A stretch of DNA of 47,995 nt. Origin: Cellulomonas hominis (lineage in GTDB: Bacteria; Actinomycetota; Actinomycetes; Actinomycetales; Cellulomonadaceae). The first letter of the stretch is position 1, and each line of letters opens with the position of its first letter. The notes below the pieces were generated by a model, which searched no databases, was not told the origin of the DNA, and saw only the letters and a list, made by a program, of their open reading frames with translations. Of this stretch, positions 7,840 to 20,912 are shown piece by piece. Location of the stretch: NCBI RefSeq assembly GCF_901521055.1, contig NZ_CABEGA010000033.1, positions 1 to 47,995 on the forward strand, read 5' to 3'. The translations under genes were made by a program, and so were the position numbers.

Positions 7840-8361
7840 TCAGGCCGGGGCGACCACGCGCAGCAGCCGCGCGGCGTCGGGCACGAGCTCCGCCCACGGA
7901 CCGGGCACCTCGAGCAGGCTGTACGCCGCCGTGGAGACACCGACCCGCACCTGCGCGACCGCGGCGTCGTCCGACCCCGGCCCGGCCAGCGCGGCGGCGG
8001 TCTGCGAGACGGTCGGCTCGTGCCCGACGACCAGGACGGTGCCCGCGGACTCCTCGACCTCGCGCAGCAGGCCGATCAGGGCGCGCACGCCGGCGGTGTA
8101 GAGCTCGTCGCTCAGCCGCGCGGCCTCGGCCGGCAGGCCCAGACCCGCGCGCACCAGGTCCCACGTCTGACGGGTCCGCACGGCCGAGGACACCAGCACC
8201 ACGTCCGGCACGACGCCGGCCGCCGCGAGCGCGACGCCGACCTCGGACGCCTGCTTGCGCCCCGCGAGCGCGAGCGGGCGGAGCTGGTCGTCGAGGGAGG
8301 CCGGGTGCTCCGCCTTGGCGTGGCGGAGCAGGACGAGCTGGTGCGCGGGGTTCACGCGCAC
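7840..8361 (-). CDS. Histidine phosphatase family protein (SixA-like)
   Basis: Phosphohistidine-type phosphatase of 173 residues. The catalytic motif LLRHAKA lies at residues 11-17 (His15 is the phospho-acceptor). SSAVRTRQT (about 58-66) supplies the second Arg, and VGHEPT (about 117-122) supplies the second His. The size and RHAKA motif fit SixA-like proteins, although the substrate is not determined by sequence. GTG 8361 or GTG 8355 may be the start. It begins 13 bp after the fabI stop, so it is probably the last gene of a fabG-fabI unit. Confidence 0.9.
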   Translation of the reverse strand: MRVNPAHQLVLLRHAKAEHPASLDDQLRPLALAGRKQASEVGVALAAAGVVPDVVLVSSAVRTRQTWDLVRAGLGLPAEAARLSDELYTAGVRALIGLLREVEESAGTVLVVGHEPTVSQTAAALAGPGSDDAAVAQVRVGVSTAAYSLLEVPGPWAELVPDAARLLRVVAPA

Positions 8362-8374
8362 CAGCGTCGCACGA

Positions 8375-9142
8375 CTACTGACCCATGGCGTGCACGCCGC
8401 CGTCGACGTGCACCATCTCCCCGGTGGTCTTCGGGAACCAGTCGGACAGCAGCGCGGCCACCGCGCGGGCGGTCGGCTCCGGGTCGTGGACGTCCCAGCC
8501 CAGGGGCGCGCGGCCGTCCCAGCCGCCCTCCATCGACTCGAAGCCCGGGATGGACTTCGCGGCCGTGGTGCGGATCGGGCCGGCGGACACGACGTTCACC
8601 CGGATGCCGGACGGGCCGAGGTCGCGCGCCAGGTAGCGGGAGGTCGACTCGAAGGCGGCCTTGGCGACGCCCATCCAGTCGTAGACCGGCCAGGCGAACC
8701 GGGCGTCGAACGTGAGGCCGACGATCGAGCCGCCGTTCGTGAGCAGCGGCTGCGTGGCGGTGGCGAGCGACTTCAGGGAGAACGCGGAGACCTCGAGCGC
8801 GGTCGCCACGTCGGCCCACTGCGCGGCGAGGAAGTTGCCGCCCATGACGGACTGCGGCGCGAAGCCGATCGAGTGCACGACGCCGTCCAGGTGGTCGACG
8901 TGCTCGCGGACGCGGTCGCCCAGCGCGGCCAGGTCGTCGGCGTCGGTGACGTCGAGCTGCACGACCGGCGCCTCCTTCGGCAGCCGGCGCGCGATCGCCT
9001 GCGTCAGGCGGAACTGACGGCCGAACGAGCTGAGCACGACCTCGGCGCCCTCCTCCTGCGCGAGGCGCGCGACGTGGAAGGCGATGGAGCCGTCGGTGAG
9101 GACACCGGTGACGAGGAGCTTCTTGCCGTCGAGGAGACCCAT
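8375..9142 (-). CDS. Enoyl-[acyl-carrier-protein] reductase (NADH)
   Basis: Reduces trans-2-enoyl-ACP in the last step of each round of type II fatty-acid elongation; the InhA/FabI class, target of isoniazid-type and triclosan-type inhibitors. Its 255 residues form a short-chain dehydrogenase fold. It has the FabI nucleotide motif GVLTDGSIA near residues 13-21 and the catalytic set Phe145, Tyr154, Lys161 (Y-x6-K spacing typical of FabI). DHLDGVVHSIGFAP is also diagnostic. It lies 35 bp after fabG, matching the mabA-inhA order of mycobacteria. Confidence 0.96.
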   Translation of the reverse strand: MGLLDGKKLLVTGVLTDGSIAFHVARLAQEEGAEVVLSSFGRQFRLTQAIARRLPKEAPVVQLDVTDADDLAALGDRVREHVDHLDGVVHSIGFAPQSVMGGNFLAAQWADVATALEVSAFSLKSLATATQPLLTNGGSIVGLTFDARFAWPVYDWMGVAKAAFESTSRYLARDLGPSGIRVNVVSAGPIRTTAAKSIPGFESMEGGWDGRAPLGWDVHDPEPTARAVAALLSDWFPKTTGEMVHVDGGVHAMGQ

Positions 9143-9177
9143 GGTGGTTCCGTTCCGTTCGTTCGGGGTGAGGGAGG

Positions 9178-10533
<1,356 letters not shown>

Positions 10534-10547
10534 TCAGGCCGGGTCAG

Positions 10548-10569
10548 GCCGGGCGACTGCCTGCCCGGC
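10548..10569. terminator. Hairpin between convergent VOC and AraC genes
   Basis: GCCGGGC (10548-10554) pairs with GCCCGGC (10563-10569) across 8 nt. It lies between two convergent stop codons and could serve both strands. The stem is only 7 bp. Confidence 0.45.
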
Positions 10570-10574
10570 GGCTG

Positions 10575-11270
10575 CTAGCCCGCCGCGCGGTCGGACGCGA
10601 GGGCCGCGGGCGACCGGCCGGTGAGCGCCCGGACCTCGCGGGACAGGTGCGGCTGGTCCGCGTACCCCGCGCGCTGCGCGACGTCGGCCAACGCGGTCCC
10701 GGCGTCGAGCAGGGGCAGCACCCGCTGCAGCCGCAGCACGCGCGCGAGCGTGCGCGGTCCGTACCCGAACGCGTCCTGGCACCGGCGGTGGAGGGTCCGG
10801 GGGGTCACGCCGGCCCGGTCCGCGACCTCGGCCGCCCCGATGCCGGCACCGACGAGCCGGGCGACCGCCGCGACGTCCGCGCGCCGCCCGCCGCGCTCCG
10901 CGAGCCGCGCCGCGATGCGTCCCTCGAGCGCCGCGACCCCGCCCTCGGCCACCGCGTCGAGCCACGGGCGGGCGGCCCGGACGCCCCACACGTCCGCGAG
11001 GTCCGGCCGCTGGTCGCGCAGCACCCGCGCGGGCACGCCGAGCAGCACGGGCGCGGCGCCGGGCGGGAGCCGCACGCCCAGCACGGGGCTGCCGGGCGCG
11101 ACCGGGGCCGCGGAGTGCGCGCGGGTGTCCGGCCCGGCGACCAGGAGCCGCCCGCCCGACCACACGAGGTCCATGCAGCCGTCGGGCAGCACGGAACCGC
11201 CGGCTCGGGCCGCGGACACCGACCACGCCACCGCGCCGGGCACCCCGCGCGACGGCCTCTCGACGTACAT
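10575..11270 (-). CDS. AraC family transcriptional regulator
   Basis: DNA-binding regulator of 231 residues. The N-terminal part (about 10-110), with SVLPDGCMDLVWSGGRLLVAG, resembles the sensor domain found on DUF6597-type AraC proteins. The C-terminal double HTH (about 130-225) has GVTPRTLHRRCQDAFGYGP and DVAQRAGYADQPHLSREVR, both typical of AraC. No operon partner is visible; it is divergent from the DUF3099-SURF1 genes, which are possible but unproven targets. Confidence 0.9.
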   Translation of the reverse strand: MYVERPSRGVPGAVAWSVSAARAGGSVLPDGCMDLVWSGGRLLVAGPDTRAHSAAPVAPGSPVLGVRLPPGAAPVLLGVPARVLRDQRPDLADVWGVRAARPWLDAVAEGGVAALEGRIAARLAERGGRRADVAAVARLVGAGIGAAEVADRAGVTPRTLHRRCQDAFGYGPRTLARVLRLQRVLPLLDAGTALADVAQRAGYADQPHLSREVRALTGRSPAALASDRAAG

Positions 11271-11345
11271 GCCCGCAGTATCGCGGGCGCCCCCGACACG
11301 GCCGCCAGGTGCCGCCGGGAGCGCGCCGGACCCGCCGGCGGCGCC

Positions 11346-11351
11346 TACGAT
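11346..11351 (+). promoter_or_regulatory. -10 box of the DUF3099 gene (TACGAT)
   Basis: TACGAT followed by 5 bases and GTG 11357; the spacing is slightly short. Confidence 0.45.
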
Positions 11352-11356
11352 CAGGT

Positions 11357-11806
11357 GTGAGCAGGCGGACCCCCGACGCGGCGCAGAGCATCACGAGCGC
11401 GCCCGAACCCCTCGCCGCCGACCAGGCGCGGCGCGAGCGGCGGTACCTGATCCAGATGGGCATCCGGATCGTCTGCTTCCTGCTGGCCGTGCTGCTCTGG
11501 CAGTACGTGCCGATGTGGGTCAGCCTCGTCCTGATCGTCGGCGCCGTGGTGCTGCCGTACACCGCCGTGCTGTTCGCCAACGCGGGTCGTGAGCGCCGCG
11601 ACGCCGGACCCGTCCCGGTGCTGCCGCCGGTGCTCGACGCGGGACCCGCGGCGACGCCGTGGCCCGCCGCTCCCCCGGCCGGGCCCCGTGCCGAGGCGCC
11701 CGTGCCGCCCGACGAGCCCGTCCGCCCCGAGCAGCCGATCCGCCCGGACGACCCCGCCGACCCCGACGACGAGACCCGCGACCACCCCGCCGGAGGACCC
11801 CGATGA
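11357..11806 (+). CDS. DUF3099-like membrane protein
   Basis: Protein of 149 residues with two predicted transmembrane helices (about residues 34-51 and 55-75), containing RRYLIQMGIRIVCFLLAVLL. This pattern is typical of actinobacterial DUF3099 proteins. A Pro/Ala/Asp-rich cytosolic tail follows. The function of the family is unknown. GTG 11357 is preferred over GTG 11309 because TACGAT precedes it and the conserved part begins after it. Its stop overlaps the next start (ATGA), so the two are translationally coupled. Confidence 0.8.
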   Translation: MSRRTPDAAQSITSAPEPLAADQARRERRYLIQMGIRIVCFLLAVLLWQYVPMWVSLVLIVGAVVLPYTAVLFANAGRERRDAGPVPVLPPVLDAGPAATPWPAAPPAGPRAEAPVPPDEPVRPEQPIRPDDPADPDDETRDHPAGGPR

Positions 11807-12090
11807 CCGCCGCGGCACCCGACGCCGTCGACGACCTGATCTGCAGCGCCCGCGGCTGCCGCGCCGAGGCGACCTGGGGCGTGCTGTGGAACAACCCGAA
11901 GCTGCACACCCCGGACCGCCGGAAGGTGTGGCTGGCGTGCGACGAGCACCGCGAGCACCTCGAGGAGTACCTCCGCGTGCGCGCGTTCTGGCAGGACACC
12001 GTGCCCGTCGCGGACCTGCCGCGCGTGGAGCAGGGGCAGCGTCCGGGGCTGGGGCTCCCGGGCCTCCCCGGCGCACCGGGGCTGCGATGA
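11803..12090 (+). CDS. Small conserved actinobacterial protein with a possible zinc site
   Basis: Protein of 95 residues of unknown function. Cys14-x4-Cys19 and Cys46-x2-His49-x2-His52 are spaced like a metal-binding site, and the segment around WNNPKLHTPDRRKVW is very ordered in composition. No membrane helix. It overlaps both neighbours by 4 bp (ATGA junctions), so its synthesis is tied to DUF3099 and SURF1. A helper role in oxidase biogenesis is inference from context only. Confidence 0.82.
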   Translation: MTAAAPDAVDDLICSARGCRAEATWGVLWNNPKLHTPDRRKVWLACDEHREHLEEYLRVRAFWQDTVPVADLPRVEQGQRPGLGLPGLPGAPGLR

Positions 12091-12935
12091 CCCTCCGGGG
12101 CAACCCCGCCGCCCGTCGCGCGGTCGGCCTGGTGCTGGTGGCGGTCGCCGTGTCCGTCGCGTGCGTGTTCCTGGGCCGGTGGCAGTGGCACCGGCACGTC
12201 GCCCGGGACGCCGCGATCCAGCTGGTGAAGCAGAACTTCGCCGCCGACGCCGTGCCGCTCGCCGACCTGCTGCCCGAGCCGGGCGCCGTCCTGGACCCGC
12301 GCGACGTCTGGCGGCAGGCGACGGTCACCGGCACCTACGACGCCGACGCCGCGGTGCTGCTGCGCAACCGGCCCGTCGACGGCCAGCCCGGGTTCCACGT
12401 GCTCGTGCCGCTGGAGCTCGCGGACGGCTCGGTGCTGGTCGTCGACCGCGGCTGGGTCGCCTGGGACGACGACGCGAGCGGCGAGGTCTCGGTCCCCGCG
12501 CCGCCGCCGGGCGAGGTCACGGTCACCGTGCACCTGCGGGCGGACGAGCCCGCCAGCGACCGGTCGGCGCCCGCGGGGCAGGTCCAGGCGATCGACGTCG
12601 CGCAGGTGCTGGCGGCGGGCGGGTCGGACGCGGAGTCGTTCGGCGGCTACGGCGCGGTCGTCGAGGAGGACCCGGCGGCCGCCGAGCGCCTGGGCGCGCT
12701 CCCCGAGCCGAGCGTCGACCCCGGCTCGCACCTGTCGTACGCGTTCCAGTGGTGGACGTTCTCGGTCGGGTCGCTCGTCGCGTTCGGCTGGCTGGCCCGC
12801 CGGGAGCTGCTCGAGGGCGCGGCCGCCGGTGACGGCAGCACGCCGCGCGCCCCGGTGCCCCCGGTGGCACCGCGCCGCCGCCGCCCGTCGGACGAGGAGA
12901 CCGAGGACGCCCTCATCGACTCCCAGTCCCGCTGA
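12087..12935 (+). CDS. SURF1 family cytochrome oxidase assembly protein
   Basis: Protein of 282 residues with the SURF1 layout: an N-terminal transmembrane helix (about 12-32) ending in LGRWQWHR, an external domain with LLRNRPVDGQPGFHVLVPL and VDRGWV, and a second helix near 220-240 (YAFQWWTFSVG). SURF1 helps insert heme A or otherwise assemble aa3-type cytochrome c oxidase. A long charged tail (RRRRPSDEETEDA) follows and is a lineage-specific extension. ctaA for heme A is 14 kb away in this window. Confidence 0.92.
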   Translation: MTLRGNPAARRAVGLVLVAVAVSVACVFLGRWQWHRHVARDAAIQLVKQNFAADAVPLADLLPEPGAVLDPRDVWRQATVTGTYDADAAVLLRNRPVDGQPGFHVLVPLELADGSVLVVDRGWVAWDDDASGEVSVPAPPPGEVTVTVHLRADEPASDRSAPAGQVQAIDVAQVLAAGGSDAESFGGYGAVVEEDPAAAERLGALPEPSVDPGSHLSYAFQWWTFSVGSLVAFGWLARRELLEGAAAGDGSTPRAPVPPVAPRRRRPSDEETEDALIDSQSR

Positions 12936-12953
12936 GCCGCCGCGGGCGGGACG

Positions 12954-14552
<1,599 letters not shown>

Positions 14553-14771
14553 TTGGTTCCCTCGTCCCTCCGCCGTGCACCGCGCGGACCGCTGATTCGC
14601 CGCGCGCGTCGTCGCAGAGTCGGCACAAACGCCCGCCATTCTACGAGGGCCAGCGCGGCACCGACGACGAGAATTCCCGCGGCCCCCTGCGGGCGTTCGC
14701 CGGAACCCACAGCGGCGGCGTCCGCGCGTTGGCCCCGGCGACGAACGACGCGGCCCCGGGGGGCGGCTAGC
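14553..14771. other. Intergenic region between ABC-F and bioY
   Basis: A TAGAAT box on the minus strand (14638-14643) may be the ABC-F promoter, which would give a leader of about 80 nt. I see no clear attenuator. On the plus side a G-rich run (14756-14764) lies before GTG 14772. Confidence 0.4.
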
Positions 14772-14853
14772 GTGACCGCGTACCGTCCCGGTCACCCGCA
14801 GCTCCCGCGCGACCGACGTCGCGCTGGTCGCCACGTTCGCCGCCTTCGTCGCG

Positions 14854-15357
14854 GTGTGCGCGGTGCTGCCCGCGATCCCGACCGGGGGCGCGGTGCCGAT
14901 CACGCTCCAGACGTTCGGCGTCGTGCTGACGGGCCTCGTGCTCGGCCCGCGGCGCGGCGCGCTGGCGCTGCTGCTCTACGTCGCGGTCGGCCTCGCCGGG
15001 CTGCCGGTGTTCTCCGGTGCCGTCGGCGGGCTGGGCGTGCTCGCCGGCCCGTCCGCGGGCTACCTGCTCGCGTTCCCGCTCGCCGCCGCGGTGGCGGGCG
15101 CCCTCGGGCTGCTGGCCCGCCGCGCGCGTCCCCGGTGGCGGGTCCCCGCCCTGTTCGGGGCGGCCGCCGCGGCGACGCTGCTGACCGTGCACCCGCTCGG
15201 GATCGCGGTCATGGGCTGGCGGCTGGGCCTGTCCCCGTCCGAGGCGCTGGCCGCGGGCGCGGTGTTCCTGCCCGGGGACCTGGTGAAGAACGCGCTGGCC
15301 GCCGTCGTGGCCGCCGCCGCGCTGCGCGCGTTCCCGGACCTGCTGCGCGGCCGGTGA
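14854..15357 (+). CDS. Biotin transporter BioY (S component), 5' end uncertain
   Basis: Membrane substrate-binding subunit of an ECF biotin transporter. Five to six hydrophobic helices are seen, with the BioY-typical PITLQTFGVVLTGLVLGPRRG and LGLLARR regions. GTG 14854 is the only standard start in frame, giving 167 residues, but it falls inside the first helix: upstream in-frame codons read DVALVATFAAFVAV, which belongs to that helix. The frame is closed by TGA at 14773. A GTG at 14772 in another frame suggests a one-base indel in 14783-14800. It overlaps bioM by 4 bp. Confidence 0.88.
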   Translation: MCAVLPAIPTGGAVPITLQTFGVVLTGLVLGPRRGALALLLYVAVGLAGLPVFSGAVGGLGVLAGPSAGYLLAFPLAAAVAGALGLLARRARPRWRVPALFGAAAAATLLTVHPLGIAVMGWRLGLSPSEALAAGAVFLPGDLVKNALAAVVAAAALRAFPDLLRGR

Positions 15358-16151
15358 TCGAGCTCGACGGCGCCGTCGTCACCGCGTACGCCCCCGGGCC
15401 GCGCGGCCGCGAGAGCGTCGTGACGCTGCTCGGCCCGGTCACGTGCACGCTCACGGAGCACCGGGTCGCGGTCGTCGGCGCGAACGGCTCGGGCAAGTCG
15501 ACGTTCGCCCGGCTGCTGAACGGGCTGACGCTGCCGTCGGCGGGCGCCGTGCGGGTCGACGGGCTGGACACCGCCCGGGACGGCGCGGCCGTGCGGCGCC
15601 GGGTGGGCTTCCTGTTCACCGACCCCGACGCGCAGGTGGTCATGCCCACCCCCGTCGAGGACGTCGCGCTGTCCCTGCGCCGGCTCGGCGTGCCCGCCCG
15701 GGAGCGCGACGCCCGCGCGCGTGAGGCGCTCGCCCGCGTCGGCCTGGCCGAGCGGGCGGACGTCCCGGTCCGGGCGCTGTCGGGCGGCCAGCGGCAGCTG
15801 CTCGCGCTCGCCGCGGTGCTCGCCACCGAGCCGGCGGTGCTGGTCTGCGACGAGCCCACCACCCTGCTGGACCTGCGCTGGCGCCAGGTGGTCCACGAGC
15901 TGCTGGCGGGGCTGCCGCAGCAGGTCGTCCAGGTCACGCACGACCTCGACGCCGCTGCCCGCGCGGACCGCGTGCTGGTGGTCGACGCGGGCCGCGTCGT
16001 CCACGACGGCGCACCCGCCACGACGCTGCCCGCCTACCGTGCCCTCATGTCCGCGCCCGTCCCCGGCGCCTCCGGCGGCGAGGTCGTCAGTCCTGCACGA
16101 GGTCGTCCGTCCCACGGGACGACCTCCGCCGGAAGCGACGACCTCGCGTGA
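15354..16151 (+). CDS. Energy-coupling factor ATPase (BioM-like)
   Basis: ABC ATPase of 265 residues energising biotin uptake. Walker A is GANGSGKST, the Q-loop DPDAQVVMPT is typical of ECF ATPases, the signature is LSGGQRQ, and Walker B is VLVCDEPTTLLD. GTG 15354 overlaps the bioY stop. Its last 25 codons are low complexity and contain a nested inverted repeat, so the C-terminus beyond about residue 240 may not be part of the fold. It overlaps bioN by 4 bp. Confidence 0.92.
   Translation: MIELDGAVVTAYAPGPRGRESVVTLLGPVTCTLTEHRVAVVGANGSGKSTFARLLNGLTLPSAGAVRVDGLDTARDGAAVRRRVGFLFTDPDAQVVMPTPVEDVALSLRRLGVPARERDARAREALARVGLAERADVPVRALSGGQRQLLALAAVLATEPAVLVCDEPTTLLDLRWRQVVHELLAGLPQQVVQVTHDLDAAARADRVLVVDAGRVVHDGAPATTLPAYRALMSAPVPGASGGEVVSPARGRPSHGTTSAGSDDLA
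16072..16145. repeat. Nested inverted repeats at the bioM 3' end
   Basis: GAGGTCGTC occurs at 16080-16088 and 16099-16107, and its complement GACGACCTC at 16118-16126 and 16137-16145. The inner pair forms a 10-bp stem (16099-16108 with 16117-16126). The outer left copy with its flank (16072-16088) also matches 16118-16132, so two folds exclude each other. Confidence 0.75.
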
Positions 16152-16750
16152 CGCTCCTCGGCGCGCACCGCACCGCGCGCACGCCGCTGGACGGGGCGCC
16201 CGTCGGTGCGAAGCTCGGTGCGCTCGCCCTGCTCGGCGGCGCCGTGGTGCTCACGCACGGCGTCCCGGCGGCGCTCGCCCTCCTGGTCGTGGTGGTGCTC
16301 GCCGCCGTCGTCGCGGCCCTGCCGCCGCGGGCGACGCTCCGCGGTCTGCTGCCCGTGCTCGTCACCGCCGTCCTCGCCGGCGCGTACCAGGCGTGGGCGC
16401 GCGGGTGGGCGCCGGCGGTCGAGGTGGTGGCCGACCTGCTCACGCTGGTGCTGGCCGCCGCGGTCGTGACGGCCACGACGCCCGCCGACCGGCTGCTGGA
16501 CGCGCTCACCCGCGCGGCCCGGCCCCTGCGCCGCGTCGGTCTGCCGCCGGACGTGGTCGCCGTCGCGGTCGCGCTGGTCCTGCGGACGGTCCCGGAGATC
16601 GCCCGCACCGTGCACGAGGTCCGCGACGCCGCGCGCGCCCGCGGCCTGGAGCGCGACCCGCGCGTGTGGCTGACGCCGGCGGTCCTGCGGGTCGTCGGGC
16701 GCGCGCGGGACCTCGGCGAGGCGCTGGCGGCGCGCGGCATCGTCGACTGA
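16148..16750 (+). CDS. Energy-coupling factor transmembrane protein (BioN/EcfT-like)
   Basis: T component of 200 residues with four to five hydrophobic helices. The cytoplasmic part contains the conserved Ala-Arg-Gly motifs: DAARARGLERD (about 162-172) and ALAARGI near the C-terminus, which contact the ATPases. GTG 16148 overlaps the bioM stop. bioY-bioM-bioN together form a dedicated biotin transporter; no biotin synthesis genes are seen nearby. Confidence 0.92.
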   Translation: MTLLGAHRTARTPLDGAPVGAKLGALALLGGAVVLTHGVPAALALLVVVVLAAVVAALPPRATLRGLLPVLVTAVLAGAYQAWARGWAPAVEVVADLLTLVLAAAVVTATTPADRLLDALTRAARPLRRVGLPPDVVAVAVALVLRTVPEIARTVHEVRDAARARGLERDPRVWLTPAVLRVVGRARDLGEALAARGIVD

Positions 16751-16790
16751 GCGGCCCGACCCTCGACGCGCGGACCGCCGCGGGCGCGGT

Positions 16791-16796
16791 TACGTT
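16791..16796 (+). promoter_or_regulatory. -10 box of the metallopeptidase gene (TACGTT)
   Basis: TACGTT followed by 6 bases and ATG 16803. Confidence 0.55.
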
Positions 16797-16802
16797 CCCG
16801 GC

Positions 16803-17708
16803 ATGACGTTCCAGGACGGTGGCCGGTTCGAGGGCGGACGCGTGACCTCCCGCCGCGGCGGTGGCCGCGGCCGGGGCGTCGCCGTGGGCGGTGGGATCGG
16901 CAGCCTCGTGCTCGTGGCGCTGGTGGTGCTGCTCGGCGGCGACCCGGGCCAGCTCTTCTCCGGCGCCACGGGTGGCGGGGGTGGCTCCGCGGGCGAGCAG
17001 GTGAGCGAGATCGGCGCCTGCACCGCCGAGCAGGCGAACGCCGAGCGGGAGTGCCGGCTCTCGGCCACGGTGCAGTCCCTCGACGCGTACTGGACGGAGG
17101 CCCTGCCCGCGGCGGGCCTCCAGGTGGCGGAGGCCGACGTGCAGCCGGGCGTGGTCTCGTTCACCGCGGCCACCGACACCGGCTGCGGGGCGGCGTCCGC
17201 GAGCACCGGGCCGTTCTACTGCCCGCCGGACCGCACCATCTACCTGGACCTGTCGTTCTACGACCTGCTGTCCTCGCAGTTCGGGGCGTCCGGAGGCTCG
17301 CTGGCGGAGATGTACGTGGTCGCGCACGAGTACGGGCACCACGTCCAGCAGCTCACCGGCGTCTTCGACCGGGCGGACCGCTCCGGGACGGGCGACGACT
17401 CCGACTCCGTGCGCGTCGAGCTGCAGGCGGACTGCTACGCCGGCCTGTGGGCGGGGCACGCGGCCACGACGGTCGACCCCGACACCGGCGTGACGTTCCT
17501 GGAGCCGATCAGCCGGCAGCAGCTCGCCGACGCGCTGTCCGCGGCCGCCGCCGTCGGCGACGACCACATCCAGCAGCAGTCCGGCGGGGGCGTGGACCCG
17601 GACACCTGGACGCACGGGTCGAGCGAGCAGCGCCAGCAGTGGTTCACGACCGGCTACGAGCAGGGCAGTCTCGCGGCGTGCGACACGTTCGCGGTCGAGA
17701 ACCCCTGA
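16803..17708 (+). CDS. Neutral zinc metallopeptidase (YpfJ/KPN_02809 family)
   Basis: Membrane-anchored protease of 301 residues. One transmembrane helix (about 28-48) follows a Gly/Arg-rich N-terminus. The zinc motif HEYGH is at residues 175-179 (His175, Glu176, His179), and ELQADCYAGLWAG downstream supplies the third ligand. Six cysteines in the external domain could form disulfides. The substrates of this family are not established. ATG 16803 follows TACGTT by 6 bases. Confidence 0.93.
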   Translation: MTFQDGGRFEGGRVTSRRGGGRGRGVAVGGGIGSLVLVALVVLLGGDPGQLFSGATGGGGGSAGEQVSEIGACTAEQANAERECRLSATVQSLDAYWTEALPAAGLQVAEADVQPGVVSFTAATDTGCGAASASTGPFYCPPDRTIYLDLSFYDLLSSQFGASGGSLAEMYVVAHEYGHHVQQLTGVFDRADRSGTGDDSDSVRVELQADCYAGLWAGHAATTVDPDTGVTFLEPISRQQLADALSAAAAVGDDHIQQQSGGGVDPDTWTHGSSEQRQQWFTTGYEQGSLAACDTFAVENP

Positions 17709-17733
17709 CACCCTCCGACCCCCCGGGCACGAC

Positions 17734-17767
17734 GACGGCCGGCCACCCCGCGGGGCGACCGGCCGTC
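17734..17767. terminator. Bidirectional terminator between metallopeptidase and suf operon
   Basis: GACGGCCGG (17734-17742) pairs with CCGGCCGTC (17759-17767), with a further inner CCCCGCGGGG stem. It lies between convergent stops at 17708 and 17779. Confidence 0.8.
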
Positions 17768-17778
17768 GGTGACGTGCG

Positions 17779-18144
17779 TCAGATGTTGAACCCGAGGGCC
17801 CGCATCATCGCGCGGCCGTCATCGGTGATCTTCTCCGGGCCCCACGGCGGCATCCAGACCCAGTTGATCCGGAACGAGTCGACGAGCCCCTCGAGGGACG
17901 AGCCGGCCTGGTCCTCGATGACGTCGGTCAGCGGGCAGGCCGCCGAGGTGAGCGTCATGTCGATCGTGACGTGCCGGTTCGGCTCCACGGCGATGCCGTA
18001 GACGAGCCCGAGGTCGACGACGTTGATGCCGAGCTCGGGGTCGATGACGTCCCGGAGCGCCTCCTCGATGTCCGCGACGTTCGCGGGCGCTGCACCGGTG
18101 GCGTCGGCCTCGCCGGTCGCCTGGGCTGCGGTCGTGTCGCTCAT
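17779..18144 (-). CDS. Metal-sulfur cluster assembly factor (SufT/DUF59)
   Basis: Protein of 121 residues of the MIP18/PaaD-like family, acting late in Fe-S cluster transfer. The core motif DPELGINVVDLGLVYG is at about residues 41-56, and Cys in SAACPLTD is the conserved cysteine. WMPPWGPEKIT is typical of actinobacterial SufT. ATG 18144 has AGGAGGGG upstream and overlaps the sufU stop (ATGA). It is the last gene of the suf operon. Confidence 0.93.
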   Translation of the reverse strand: MSDTTAAQATGEADATGAAPANVADIEEALRDVIDPELGINVVDLGLVYGIAVEPNRHVTIDMTLTSAACPLTDVIEDQAGSSLEGLVDSFRINWVWMPPWGPEKITDDGRAMMRALGFNI

Positions 18145-18650
18145 CGCCCCTCCTCCTGAGTGGTCTGGGTGGTCTGCGCCGCGGCCTGGGCCACGGCGTC
18201 CTTCATGGCGGCCCAGCCGAGCAGGGCGCACTTGATGCGGGCCGGGTAGCGGGCGACGCCGACGAACGCGACCGCGTCCTCCAGCGCCTCGTCGAGCCGG
18301 TCGTCCTCGAACTTCTCGGGCAGCACGCCGCGGGAGTCCATCAGCTCGCGGAAGTCGGCGGACATCGCCATCGCCGCCTCGACGGACGCGCCCGACACCG
18401 CCTGGGACATCACCGAGGCGGACGCCTGCGAGATCGAGCAGCCCTGACCGGTCCAGGTCAGCTCGCCGATCACCGGGGAGCCGGACTCCCCCGCGTCGAG
18501 GCGCACCCGCAGGGTCACCTCGTCGCCGCAGGTGGGGTTGACGTGGTGCACCTCGACGTCGAACGCCTCCTGGGCGCCGCGGTGGGCGGGGTGCTTGGCG
18601 TGGTCGAGGATCAGCTGCTGGTACAGCTGCTCCATGGAGCCGGTGCTCAT
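18141..18650 (-). CDS. Fe-S assembly protein SufU
   Basis: Zinc-dependent sulfurtransferase of 169 residues that accepts persulfide sulfur from SufS. The conserved Cys41 (with Asp43), Cys71 and Cys141 match SufU metal and acceptor positions. LYQQLILDHAKHPAHRG is typical of the family. A C-terminal Gln/Thr-rich tail is extra. ATG 18650 was chosen because the fold begins there; longer upstream frames lack a ribosome site. It lies 25 bp after sufS. Confidence 0.95.
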   Translation of the reverse strand: MSTGSMEQLYQQLILDHAKHPAHRGAQEAFDVEVHHVNPTCGDEVTLRVRLDAGESGSPVIGELTWTGQGCSISQASASVMSQAVSGASVEAAMAMSADFRELMDSRGVLPEKFEDDRLDEALEDAVAFVGVARYPARIKCALLGWAAMKDAVAQAAAQTTQTTQEEGR

Positions 18651-18675
18651 CGGTGTCCGTCCTCGTGCATGGCGC

Positions 18676-20890
<2,215 letters not shown>

Positions 20891-20912
20891 GCTCAGGTTC
20901 TCCTCGGGAAGC

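Noticed and set aside
3890..8101. Plus-strand open frame of 1403 codons
   Set aside because: It covers glgA antisense and glgC and serB out of frame. The true genes have catalytic motifs, and this frame is Arg/Ala/Gly/His-rich noise.
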